A DNA stretch of 64,000 nt from Rhodoplanes serenus (GTDB lineage Bacteria > Pseudomonadota > Alphaproteobacteria > Rhizobiales > Xanthobacteraceae). Positions 46,648-54,501 of this stretch are shown piece after piece (positions within the stretch are counted from its first letter, which is position 1; each line of letters opens with the position of its first letter). The notes beneath the pieces were generated by a model. The model did no database searches and had not been told where the DNA came from. It saw only the letters and a list, made by a program, of their open reading frames with translations. The stretch covers positions 1 through 64,000 of the forward strand of contig CAMDFO010000009.1 in the NCBI GenBank assembly GCA_945897515.1. The letters run 5' to 3'. The position numbers and the translations under genes are program-made.

Positions 46648-47220
46648 CTATTTCTGGAACTCGATGCGCTTGTCGGGATGTTCGAGATCGACGTGCAGGG
46701 CTTCGCACAGCCGGTTCGAGTAATTCCACATCCCACAGAACACTGTCAGCTCGACGATCTGCTTTTCGCTGAAGTGCTGCTTCATCGCGGCGAAAGCTTC
46801 GTCATCGTCCCGCGCCTTCATGGTGGTGACCGCCTCCGCCCAGCGCACGGCTGCTTTCTGCCGGCCGTCGAGATGTGGCGAAGCCATGTATTCGCTGCCC
46901 TGCGCCGCCGCGATCTGCTCCTGCGAGAGCCCGACCTTCTTTCCGAGCGGTACGTTGTGCGACATGCAATAGGCGCTCTGGTTGAGCGCCGAGGTCTTGA
47001 TGATGACGAGCTGCTGAATCTTGACGTAGTCGGGATCGGCCTTGACGTTCTTCAGCCGGATGCTTTCGTTCGGCAGCATCCAGCCCGCCAGCGCCGCCGG
47101 CTGGTGCGCGAGCACTTTCGAGAAATTGCTGATCCGGCCCCATTGCTTGAGGACGCCGTCGTAGACGTCCTTTGTTTCGCCTTCCGCAGTCTCGGGCGGA
47201 ATCATCTTTACACGTGCCAA
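46648..47220 (-). CDS. Carboxymuconolactone decarboxylase / AhpD-like family protein
   Basis: A 190-residue helical protein of the AhpD-like superfamily (carboxymuconolactone decarboxylase domain). The signature region NQSAYCMSHNVPLGKKVG keeps the second Cys and the His, but the first Cys of the usual CxxC pair is Ser, so disulphide chemistry like AhpD's is unlikely. Later HLDGRQKAAVRWAEAVTT and IVELTVFCGMWNYSNRL fit the family. The start codon is TTG at 47220, with CAGGAG six bases upstream. Function unknown; members detoxify peroxides or decarboxylate catabolic intermediates. Confidence 0.87.
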   Translation of the reverse strand: MARVKMIPPETAEGETKDVYDGVLKQWGRISNFSKVLAHQPAALAGWMLPNESIRLKNVKADPDYVKIQQLVIIKTSALNQSAYCMSHNVPLGKKVGLSQEQIAAAQGSEYMASPHLDGRQKAAVRWAEAVTTMKARDDDEAFAAMKQHFSEKQIVELTVFCGMWNYSNRLCEALHVDLEHPDKRIEFQK

Positions 47221-47355
47221 GGCGAACTCCTGTCCGTAACCGGATCAATCTATCCGATGGAAGCCGGACGTGCGAGTTCGGAACAAGGGCTGGCGCTTTG
47301 CGTTGGCTAGGGTTCGGCGGCCAAACGTCCCGCAACAAGACATACGAGAGACGCC

Positions 47356-47886
47356 ATGCCTACGATTGTCGGTAATGCCATCGCGGCTACGCTTGTCATC
47401 GCCACGGCGATTGCGTCGGCTTCCGGCGCCAAAGCGGCCGAGGACCCCGATCTCATCTTCAAGCGCTCCACCGTGTTCAAATGGCTGTCGCCAAACGACA
47501 AGCTCGCAACCTACGGCCTCGACGACCCCGAGGTTGAGGGCGTTGCCTGCCACTTCACCGTGCCCGAGCGCGGCGGCTTCAAGGGCTGGATCGGCGTCGC
47601 GGAGGAGGTCTCGGATATCTCGCTCGCGTGCAGCCAGGTTGCGCCGATCCGCTTCAAAGCCAAGTTCGAGCAGGGCGAGGACGTATTTCGCCGCCGCCGT
47701 TCGTTGCTGTTCAAGAAAATGCAGATCGTCCGGGGCTGCGACGTGAAGCGCAACGTGCTCGTCTACATGGTCTATTCCGACCGCGTCATCGAAGGCTCGC
47801 CGAAGAACTCGACCGCGTCGGTGCCGATCATGCCGTGGGGGCCGGGCGGGGAGGTCCAGAAATGCGCCGACTTCATCGAAAAGTGA
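47356..47886 (+). CDS. creA: CreA family periplasmic protein
   Basis: A 176-residue protein with a signal peptide (NAIAATLVIATAIASASGAKA) and the CreA domain: STVFKWLSPNDKL, GLDDPEVEGVACHFTVPERGG, SDISLACSQVAPI, RRSLLFKKMQIVRGCD and CADF at the end. CreA is a widespread periplasmic protein of unknown biochemical role. Length is typical. It has its own promoter space of about 130 bases after the divergent CMD-like gene. Confidence 0.9.
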   Translation: MPTIVGNAIAATLVIATAIASASGAKAAEDPDLIFKRSTVFKWLSPNDKLATYGLDDPEVEGVACHFTVPERGGFKGWIGVAEEVSDISLACSQVAPIRFKAKFEQGEDVFRRRRSLLFKKMQIVRGCDVKRNVLVYMVYSDRVIEGSPKNSTASVPIMPWGPGGEVQKCADFIEK

Positions 47887-48004
47887 GGCCATGGCCCTGG
47901 CAACCGGCGGTTCAGCAAATAGATGATGCGTCGCACAAGTTTATTGCTGCATTGCAATAAATAGGGGATAATGTCCTTCGAAACGGTCGCGGAAAGGCGA
48001 TTCT

Positions 48005-48361
48005 ATGAGCAATAACAACAACACAGCCTGGAAAACCAAATACGGGCCGCGGCGCGTCCGTCATGAGGCCCCGACGCTGGACGAAGCTATCGAAGCCGCT
48101 CGTGGCATGACCGACGATTTCGACGCGCAGGCTGAAATTGCCTCGTCGCTGATGGGCGTGCCGCAGGAGCAGGTTGCGGCCGAACTGGCCAAGCTCGCGG
48201 CCGCGCAGAAAGCTGCGGAGCGGAAAAACATTCACACCCTGGCGTTTAGCGGCCGGACCGGCGTCGAGCGCGCCGTCGTGGTGGAGCGAAAGCCGGCTCG
48301 CCGGATGGTGGCAGCCGCGGACCGTGCCGCCTTCGTACGGAAGTTGGCATCGGGCCGGTAA
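48005..48361 (+). CDS. Hypothetical protein, conserved-looking
   Basis: A 118-residue cytoplasmic protein without a recognised domain: N-terminal polar stretch SNNNNTAWKTKYGPRRVRHEAP, an acidic-helical middle DEAIEAARGMTDDFDAQAEIASSLMGVPQEQVAAEL, and a basic C-terminus RMVAAADRAAFVRKLASGR. The helix-turn-like middle and high Ala content are consistent with a small helical protein. It lies between creA and a convergent binding protein gene. Short upstream spacing contains TGCATTGCAATAAATAGGG, AT-rich for this genome, perhaps its promoter. Confidence 0.65.
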   Translation: MSNNNNTAWKTKYGPRRVRHEAPTLDEAIEAARGMTDDFDAQAEIASSLMGVPQEQVAAELAKLAAAQKAAERKNIHTLAFSGRTGVERAVVVERKPARRMVAAADRAAFVRKLASGR

Positions 48362-48397
48362 GGCCGATCCGGTGGCGTAGCGGCGGCCGGCCTGGCG

Positions 48398-49240
48398 CTA
48401 CTCCACGCCGCTGTCGAGGAAATGCTTGCGCGCTGCGGGTGTCGTCAGGAACGCCAGCAGGCTGCGCGCCTCTTCGTTCGCCTGGGTGCGTTTGAGAATG
48501 GCGGCCTGGTAGGGCAGCACGATCTGGATTTCATCCGGAACGACGCCTGCGAGCGTCACGCCCTTGCCGCGCCAGGTCAGGATTTCGGTGGTGGGCCCAA
48601 AGCCCAGCGCGCCGGGGCCGGGATTTTCCGACAGGTGCTTGTTGAGCAGCGTCGCCGTGTCGAAGCGCTTCAGCTTGGGCGCGACCGCGGATGCAAGACC
48701 GAGACGCTCGATCACCTGCAACAGGTGGTCGCCGGTCGGCGCGAGCGTCAGCAGGACCGAGTTGGCCGAGGCGATCGAACGGCGCAGCGCGTCCATGGTG
48801 GTGATGTCCGGCCGCGGGGCATCGTTCCGGACGGCGGCGCCGATCCGCACCGCGCCGATCGCCACCGGATCCGAACCGACCATTCCGGCAGCCGTGACCT
48901 TCGCCAGCATGGCATTGGGGATCATCACGACGTCGGCGTCGGCGGTGCCTGCGAGCGTGAACTTCTCGATGTTGTGGCCATGATCGGTGGCCACCAGGAC
49001 CGGGATCCCGGACTCCCGGCTGAACTGGGCGGCCGCGGGCCGCAAGCCGTAGAGCGTCGATCCGGCGCTGAGAACTTTGAGACCCTTGCGCGCGGGGCCG
49101 CCGGCCTGCTGCGCGCCGGCCGGGCCGGGCAGGGCGCTCATCGCTCCCGCCGCCGCGGCTGCCAGCAGGCCGCGCCGCGACATCGCCAGCTGGAACTGGC
49201 TGTTTTCCGCACGCTCATGGTCCGATGTCCGGCTGGTCAT
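48398..49240 (-). CDS. Molybdate-type (ModA-like) periplasmic binding protein, orphan
   Basis: A 280-residue extracellular solute-binding protein. A twin-arginine-like signal (SRRGLLAAAAAGAMSALPG) precedes KGLKVLSAGSTLYGLRPAAAQF, matching ModA-like proteins that bind oxyanions or small acids; GTADADVVMIPNAMLAKV and PGALGFGPTTEIL also fit. No permease or ATPase follows, so partner and ligand are unknown. The ATG at 49240 has GGAAGGGGCG upstream; an earlier GTG/ATG is possible at 49270. Confidence 0.84.
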   Translation of the reverse strand: MTSRTSDHERAENSQFQLAMSRRGLLAAAAAGAMSALPGPAGAQQAGGPARKGLKVLSAGSTLYGLRPAAAQFSRESGIPVLVATDHGHNIEKFTLAGTADADVVMIPNAMLAKVTAAGMVGSDPVAIGAVRIGAAVRNDAPRPDITTMDALRRSIASANSVLLTLAPTGDHLLQVIERLGLASAVAPKLKRFDTATLLNKHLSENPGPGALGFGPTTEILTWRGKGVTLAGVVPDEIQIVLPYQAAILKRTQANEEARSLLAFLTTPAARKHFLDSGVE

Positions 49241-49363
49241 GTTCGCCCCTTCCCGCAAGACATAAATCATCGCGCGGGTGCGACCCGCTGTCTACCGGCT
49301 CCACGACCGTCTGCGGCGGTGCTAATCTGTCGGGGTAACGCAACGGCCAAGGAGGGGGACGCC

Positions 49364-49681
49364 ATGGCCAAGATCGTCGAAAGCACGCCGCAACGCATGG
49401 TGCTGCAATCGGGCTCGACCACGCTCACGCTCGACAAGACCGCCGGCAAGGCGACGATGCAGCGCAAGCTGCTGTTCTGGAACCTGAAGCCGATGGAGAC
49501 GCCGCTGGCGGAGGTTGCGAACTTCGAGGTCGATGCCGGCGTGGACCGCGCGTCGGGCATCGAGGTCTGCAACACGATGCTGGTGACGCGCGCCGGCGCC
49601 GCATGGGCGCTTCCCGCCGCCGACAAGAAGGACGCGGAGGCGACGGCTGTCGCCATGCGCGGCTTTCTCGGTCTCGGATAG
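49364..49681 (+). CDS. Hypothetical small protein
   Basis: A 105-residue protein, MAKIVESTPQRMVLQSGSTT at the start, then LTLDKTAGKATMQRKLLFWNLKPMETPLAEVANFEVD, a beta-rich middle and a C-terminal helix. No domain is recognised. The pattern of short beta strands around LDKTAGKAT and LLFWNLKP recalls small PH-like (YdbT-type) domains, but this is speculative. The ATG has GGAGGGGGAC ahead. It is convergent with the Bug gene; a hairpin of 7-bp arms (49681-49687 and 49702-49708) lies between them. Confidence 0.65.
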   Translation: MAKIVESTPQRMVLQSGSTTLTLDKTAGKATMQRKLLFWNLKPMETPLAEVANFEVDAGVDRASGIEVCNTMLVTRAGAAWALPAADKKDAEATAVAMRGFLGLG

Positions 49682-49719
49682 GCCGGCCGTGGATTGACGT
49701 TGCCGGCCGTTGTGCGGAC

Positions 49720-50685
49720 TCAGTTCACCTTGATATTCGCCTCGCGGGCGACGCGGGTGTAATCCTCGACCTTGCTTTTGATCGCGGCGTCGAACGCGCT
49801 GCCGCAGCGCACCTTGGCGAACAATCCCTGCTGGGCCAGCTTTGGCTTGACCTCTGCCGCGTCCATCGCAGCCGTAAACCACGCGGAAAGCTGCTTCAGC
49901 GCTTCGGGCGGGGTTTTTACCGGCGCCACGATACCGTAGAAAATTTCGTCTTCGTATTTGATCAGGCCGGTTTCGGTGAGCGTCGGCACGCCGGGCAATT
50001 CATCCACCCGGGTCGGCGAGGTGGTGACCAGGCCGCGCAACGTGCCCGCCTTGAGCTGCGAGACCACCGTCGGATAATCGGCGAAAACCGATGTCACGTG
50101 GCCTCCCATCAACGCGTTGATCGACGGCGCCGTGCCGCCGTAGGGCACGTAGGTCATGTCGACCTTGGCGGCGCGCTTGACGATCTCGAAACCGAAATGC
50201 AGCGATGACGCGGGCCCGCCGCTTGCAAGCGACAGCTTGCCCGGCTCTTTGCGTGCCGCGGCCAGGAGATCGTCGAGCGTCTTGTAAGGAGAGCTGCTCT
50301 GCACCACGAGCACCATCGGCGTCACCGCGAGCTGGCAGACCGGGTCGAAGCTATTGGTCGGATGATAATTGCCCCGGTTCACGGCCGGGTTTGCGACGAA
50401 GGAATTCGCAATCATCAGCACGGTGGCGCCGTCTGGAGCGGCACGGGCCGCGAGCTCGGTTCCGATTACGGTGCCGCCGCCGGGCCGGTTCTCGATCACG
50501 ATTGTCGCCCCCTGCATGCGTCCGATCTGCTCGGCCATCAGGCGTGAGGTGATGTCGGGACCGCTGCCCGGGGTATAGGGCACGACGATCTTGACCGACT
50601 TCGACTGGGACCACGCACCAGGTGCGGATATGGCAACCAGGCCGGTCGCAAGGCACGCCGCCGCCAGAACTTTGAACACGCTCAT
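49720..50685 (-). CDS. Bug/TctC family tripartite tricarboxylate-type binding protein
   Basis: A 321-residue periplasmic binding protein of the Bug (TctC) family. Signal peptide SVFKVLAAACLATGLVAISAPGAWS, then KIVVPYTPGSGPDITSRLMAEQI (the family ligand-binding start), IENRPGGGTVIGTELAARA, and YGGTAPSINALMGGHV. These proteins bind dicarboxylates and related acids for TctAB transporters; no tctA or tctB is nearby. The ATG at 50685 is preceded by GGGAGGGG. It diverges from glgP. Confidence 0.9.
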   Translation of the reverse strand: MSVFKVLAAACLATGLVAISAPGAWSQSKSVKIVVPYTPGSGPDITSRLMAEQIGRMQGATIVIENRPGGGTVIGTELAARAAPDGATVLMIANSFVANPAVNRGNYHPTNSFDPVCQLAVTPMVLVVQSSSPYKTLDDLLAAARKEPGKLSLASGGPASSLHFGFEIVKRAAKVDMTYVPYGGTAPSINALMGGHVTSVFADYPTVVSQLKAGTLRGLVTTSPTRVDELPGVPTLTETGLIKYEDEIFYGIVAPVKTPPEALKQLSAWFTAAMDAAEVKPKLAQQGLFAKVRCGSAFDAAIKSKVEDYTRVAREANIKVN

Positions 50686-51074
50686 CGGAGCCCCTCCCAC
50701 ATGGCCATCGTTTGTGGAGCGTAGCGTCGGCGGTTTTGCCGTCCGCCGCAAGGTGGCAAATGGGTGCGGAAGAGCGCGAGCGACCATGCGCCGCGCCGGG
50801 CGTGATTTGAAGAATCCGCTTTTCGGAACGAAGCCATGTGCAAGGCGTTCATGGTTGGAAACCGCGCGGAGCCTTGCACGAACGTCAGCGACAAAAACCA
50901 GATCGTTCTGGATGGGGCTGGGATTGCCCTGTTACAGCTCGCAGTTCTCCATTGATGGAGAGGTGCCGGTCCGCCGGCGAGTCTCCAGGTCGGTCGGTTC
51001 CACTGCCGCGACACAAGTTCGCCACTTTGGCGGACTTCACATGCCGCAATTCCGGGGAGGTGGCGAGGCTCAGG
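50686..51074. other. Divergent intergenic region between the Bug gene and glgP
   Basis: A 389-base gap without a supported gene. It should hold promoters for the leftward binding-protein gene and the rightward glycogen cluster. A weak hairpin (CGGCGG/CCGCCG, 50728-50748) lies just upstream of the Bug gene. A long in-frame extension of glgP runs through much of this gap but lacks phosphorylase similarity before MPKSRQNK. Confidence 0.55.
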
Positions 51075-53540
51075 ATGCCGAAGTCGAGGCAGAATAAGCT
51101 TTTGGTCGAGGCGTTCGCGGACAAAGAGATCGCGCGGCTTCGCTCGTCGATCCTCGACAAGCTGACCTCCAATTGCGGGAAGACCGCAGCGACGGCAGGC
51201 GACCACGACTGGTACGTCGCCACCGCGCTCGCGGTCCGTGACGAGATCGTCCGTCCTTGGCTGGAAGCGGATCGCCGCACCGAGGCCGACCGCAAGAAGC
51301 GCGTCTATTATCTCTCAGTGGAATTTCTCATCGGACGGCTGCTGTTCGATTCGCTCATCAACTTGCATCTGGTCGATACGGTGCGCGAGGCGCTGGCAGG
51401 TCTCGGCATCCAACTCGATCATCTGCGCAAGCTGGAGCCCGACGCGGCGCTCGGCAACGGCGGATTGGGACGGCTCGCGGCCTGCTATCTGGACAGCATG
51501 GCTGCTCTCGCAGTGCCGGCCTTCGGCTACGGCATCCGATACGACTACGGCCTGTTCAAGCAGCAGATCAGCGACGGCTGGCAGCGGGAACTGCCCGAGA
51601 ACTGGCTGGCGTTCGGGAACCCCTGGGAGTTTCAGCGGCCGGAAACCGAATACTCGGTCCGTTTCGGCGGTTCGGTTGAATATGGCGGGTCTGGCGATAC
51701 CGCGCGTGCGCTCTGGCACCCGTCGGAACGGGTGCTGGCGGTGGCCTACGACACGCCGTTCGCCGGCTGGCGCGGCCGTCACGTCAACACGTTGCGGCTG
51801 TGGTCGGCCCGCGCCACCGACCCCATCCAATTGAGGGCATTCAACCACGGCGACTACGTCGGCGCCGTCGCAGCACGCGCTCAGGCCGAAGCCATCTCCC
51901 GCGTGCTCTATCCAAGCGACGCGACGCCGTCCGGGCAGGAGCTGCGGCTCCGGCAGGAATATTTTTTCACCTCGGCCTCGTTGCAGGACATCGTGTGCCG
52001 GCACGTGCAGCAGGTGGGCGAACTGTCGTCGCTGCCGGACCACGTCTCGATCCAGCTCAACGACACCCACCCCGCGATCGCGGTGCCGGAGTTGATGCGG
52101 CTGCTGGTGGATGAGCATGATTTCACTTGGCCGGATGCCTGGTCGATCACGCGGCGAACGCTGAACTACACCAATCACACGCTGCTGCCGGAGGCGCTCG
52201 AAAGCTGGCCGATCTCTCTGCTCGGACGGCTGCTGCCGCGGCATCTGCAGATCATCTACCTGATCAACTGGCTGCACCTGCAGGAGGCGACGAAGGTCGG
52301 CACGCACGACCCTGCGGTGCTGGCGTCGATCTCGCTGATCAGCGAAGACACCGAAAAGCGGGTCCGTATGGGCCATCTCGCATTCGTCGGCTCGAACAAG
52401 GTCAACGGCGTATCGGCGCTGCACACCGATCTCATGCGCCGGACGGTGTTTCGCGATCTGGACGCTGCGCTGCCCAACCGCATTGTGAACAAGACCAACG
52501 GCATCACGTTCCGCCGCTGGCTCTACGGCGCCAATCCCGAGCTGACGTCGTTGCTTGCGGAGTCGATCGGAGACCGGTTCCTTGACGATTCCAATGCGCT
52601 GGAGCAGGTCGCGCAATTCGCCGGCAATGCCGGTTTCGTGGCGCGCTATGCCGCCGTGCGGGCCCGCAACAAGGAGAACCTGGCCCGGCGTATCCGGGCT
52701 TTGACGGGCGTCCAGGTCGATCCCCATGCGTTGTTCGACGTGCACGTCAAACGCATTCACGAATACAAGCGGCAGCTTCTGAATCTGCTGGAAGTCGTCG
52801 CGCTGTTCCACGCGATCCGTGCCGAGCCCGGCCGCGCCTGGGTCCCGCGTGTGAAGATTTTCGCCGGAAAGGCTGCGCCGAGCTACGAGCGCGCCAAGCT
52901 GATCATCAAGCTGGCGAACGATCTCGCCCGTACGATCAACGCCGACCCGGTGATCGGAAACCGGCTCAAGATCGTGTTCCTGCCGAACTACAGCGTCAGC
53001 CTTGCCGAAGAGATCATTCCGGCCGCCGATCTTTCCGAGCAGATATCGACCGCCGGCATGGAAGCCTCCGGCACCGGAAACATGAAGCTCGCGCTCAATG
53101 GCGCGCTCACCATCGGCACGCTCGACGGTGCCAATGTGGAAATCCTCGAACGCGTCGGCGCGGACAATCTTTTCATTTTCGGTTTGACCGCCGACGAAAT
53201 CGAGCAACGCCGGGCATCCGGCTTCGAGGGCAGGGATGCGCTCGCCGGTTCGCGGTGGCTGACGGATGTGCTCAACAGCCTGCAAGGCGGAATGTTCTCC
53301 CCCGACGATCCGCAGCGCTACCGTTCGCTGGTCGATGCTGTGCTCGGCTTCGATCCGTTCATGGTGGCGGCGGACTTCGAGGCCTACTGGGCGGCGCAGC
53401 GCCGCGTCGATGCGCTATGGAACGAGCCGACCGGCTGGTGGCGCGCCAGCATCCTGAACACCGCCCGTATGGGATGGTTCTCATCCGATCGCGCGGTCCG
53501 CGAATATGCCGCCGAAATCTGGGGCGTGGAAATTACCTAA
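51075..53540 (+). CDS. glgP: Glycogen/alpha-glucan phosphorylase
   Basis: GlgP phosphorolyses alpha-1,4-glucan from non-reducing ends to glucose-1-phosphate using pyridoxal phosphate. The 821-residue protein shows the family landmarks: EPDAALGNGGLGRLAACYLDS, QLNDTHPAIAVPELMRLL, ALFDVHVKRIHEYKRQ, and the PLP site EASGTGNMKLALNGALTIG (Lys671). Length is close to E. coli GlgP. The ATG at 51075 is preceded by GAGGCTCAGG. It is the first plus-strand gene of the alpha-glucan cluster and lies 16 bases before the sugar kinase, suggesting co-transcription. Confidence 0.96.
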   Translation: MPKSRQNKLLVEAFADKEIARLRSSILDKLTSNCGKTAATAGDHDWYVATALAVRDEIVRPWLEADRRTEADRKKRVYYLSVEFLIGRLLFDSLINLHLVDTVREALAGLGIQLDHLRKLEPDAALGNGGLGRLAACYLDSMAALAVPAFGYGIRYDYGLFKQQISDGWQRELPENWLAFGNPWEFQRPETEYSVRFGGSVEYGGSGDTARALWHPSERVLAVAYDTPFAGWRGRHVNTLRLWSARATDPIQLRAFNHGDYVGAVAARAQAEAISRVLYPSDATPSGQELRLRQEYFFTSASLQDIVCRHVQQVGELSSLPDHVSIQLNDTHPAIAVPELMRLLVDEHDFTWPDAWSITRRTLNYTNHTLLPEALESWPISLLGRLLPRHLQIIYLINWLHLQEATKVGTHDPAVLASISLISEDTEKRVRMGHLAFVGSNKVNGVSALHTDLMRRTVFRDLDAALPNRIVNKTNGITFRRWLYGANPELTSLLAESIGDRFLDDSNALEQVAQFAGNAGFVARYAAVRARNKENLARRIRALTGVQVDPHALFDVHVKRIHEYKRQLLNLLEVVALFHAIRAEPGRAWVPRVKIFAGKAAPSYERAKLIIKLANDLARTINADPVIGNRLKIVFLPNYSVSLAEEIIPAADLSEQISTAGMEASGTGNMKLALNGALTIGTLDGANVEILERVGADNLFIFGLTADEIEQRRASGFEGRDALAGSRWLTDVLNSLQGGMFSPDDPQRYRSLVDAVLGFDPFMVAADFEAYWAAQRRVDALWNEPTGWWRASILNTARMGWFSSDRAVREYAAEIWGVEIT

Positions 53541-53556
53541 AAATATCGAGGCAAGC

Positions 53557-54501
53557 ATGCGGCCGCTGTTCATCGGTCAAACCTATATCGATGTCACGTT
53601 CCTGACCGACCATATTCCGGTCGGCGACGAAAAGTCGGTGGCCGACGAATACGCCGTGTCGTTCGGCGGCAACGCCGTGACCGCGGCATTCTGTTGCGCC
53701 AAGCTGTCGATCAAGCCGCACCTGATCGCGACCGTGGCCGACGATTGGCTCGGCCGCATGTTCCTAGAGATGGCGGCCAAGTACGAGATCGAGTTGCATG
53801 ACCGCAAGGTCGAGAAATCATCGCTGTCCTTCATCATGCCGAGTCACGGCAAGCGCGCCATCGTGCGCTGCCGCGACGACCATTATCTCGAATCGTTCCT
53901 CAAGCTCGATGTCAGCGAGATCGCGGCGCTGCATCTTGACGGCCATCAGCCGGACGCGGCGATCTATTACGCGCGCAAATGCCGCGAGGCCGGCATTCTG
54001 ACGTCGCTCGATGGCGGCGGAGTGCGCAGCAACACGGATGAGGTCCTGGGTTTCATCGACGTGGCGGTCGTCGCCGAACGGTTCTGCGAGCAGTTGCACA
54101 AGACACCGCAGGAAACGCTGGACTACCTGAAGAGCCGAGGATGTTCGGTCGGCGCGGTGACGCTCGGCGAGCGCGGCATGATCTGGTATGACGCGGCCGG
54201 TGAAGTCCGCACCTTGCCCTCGCTGCCGGTGCCGGCGGAGCGCGTTCGCGACACCAGCGGCGCGGGCGACGTGTTTCACGGCGCCTACGTGTATTCGTAT
54301 CTCAAGCATCCGGGGCGGAGCTGGGACGAGCACTTCCGGTTCGCGCGCAATGCCGCGGCCTTCAAGATCCAGCATCTTGGGAACGAAGCCGGCCTGCCGA
54401 CGCTCGACGATATCAAGGCTGTCGAGCGTGAGTTTGCAACGGCTCAGGTAGAGCCGCGGCCGGCGCGTGAAAAAGCCGCCGCGATGCGCACCAGCCGCTG
54501 A
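53557..54501 (+). CDS. PfkB/ribokinase family sugar kinase
   Basis: A 314-residue carbohydrate kinase of the PfkB/ribokinase family. N-terminal IGQTYIDVTFLTD and SFGGNAVTAAFCCAKLSI form the sugar site, and RVRDTSGAGDVFHGAYV is the C-terminal signature with the catalytic Asp in GAGD and the anion hole. Residues FCEQLHKTPQETLDYLKSRG lie in the adenine region. Substrate is unknown; its place directly behind glgP suggests a sugar from glycogen or trehalose turnover. The start follows CGAGGCAAGC. The last 58 bases overlap the end of malQ on the opposite strand. Confidence 0.85.
   Translation: MRPLFIGQTYIDVTFLTDHIPVGDEKSVADEYAVSFGGNAVTAAFCCAKLSIKPHLIATVADDWLGRMFLEMAAKYEIELHDRKVEKSSLSFIMPSHGKRAIVRCRDDHYLESFLKLDVSEIAALHLDGHQPDAAIYYARKCREAGILTSLDGGGVRSNTDEVLGFIDVAVVAERFCEQLHKTPQETLDYLKSRGCSVGAVTLGERGMIWYDAAGEVRTLPSLPVPAERVRDTSGAGDVFHGAYVYSYLKHPGRSWDEHFRFARNAAAFKIQHLGNEAGLPTLDDIKAVEREFATAQVEPRPAREKAAAMRTSR

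Noticed and set aside
51315-53285. A 656-codon minus-strand frame opposite glgP
   Set aside because: The plus strand encodes a canonical phosphorylase with its PLP site; the antisense translation has no recognisable features.
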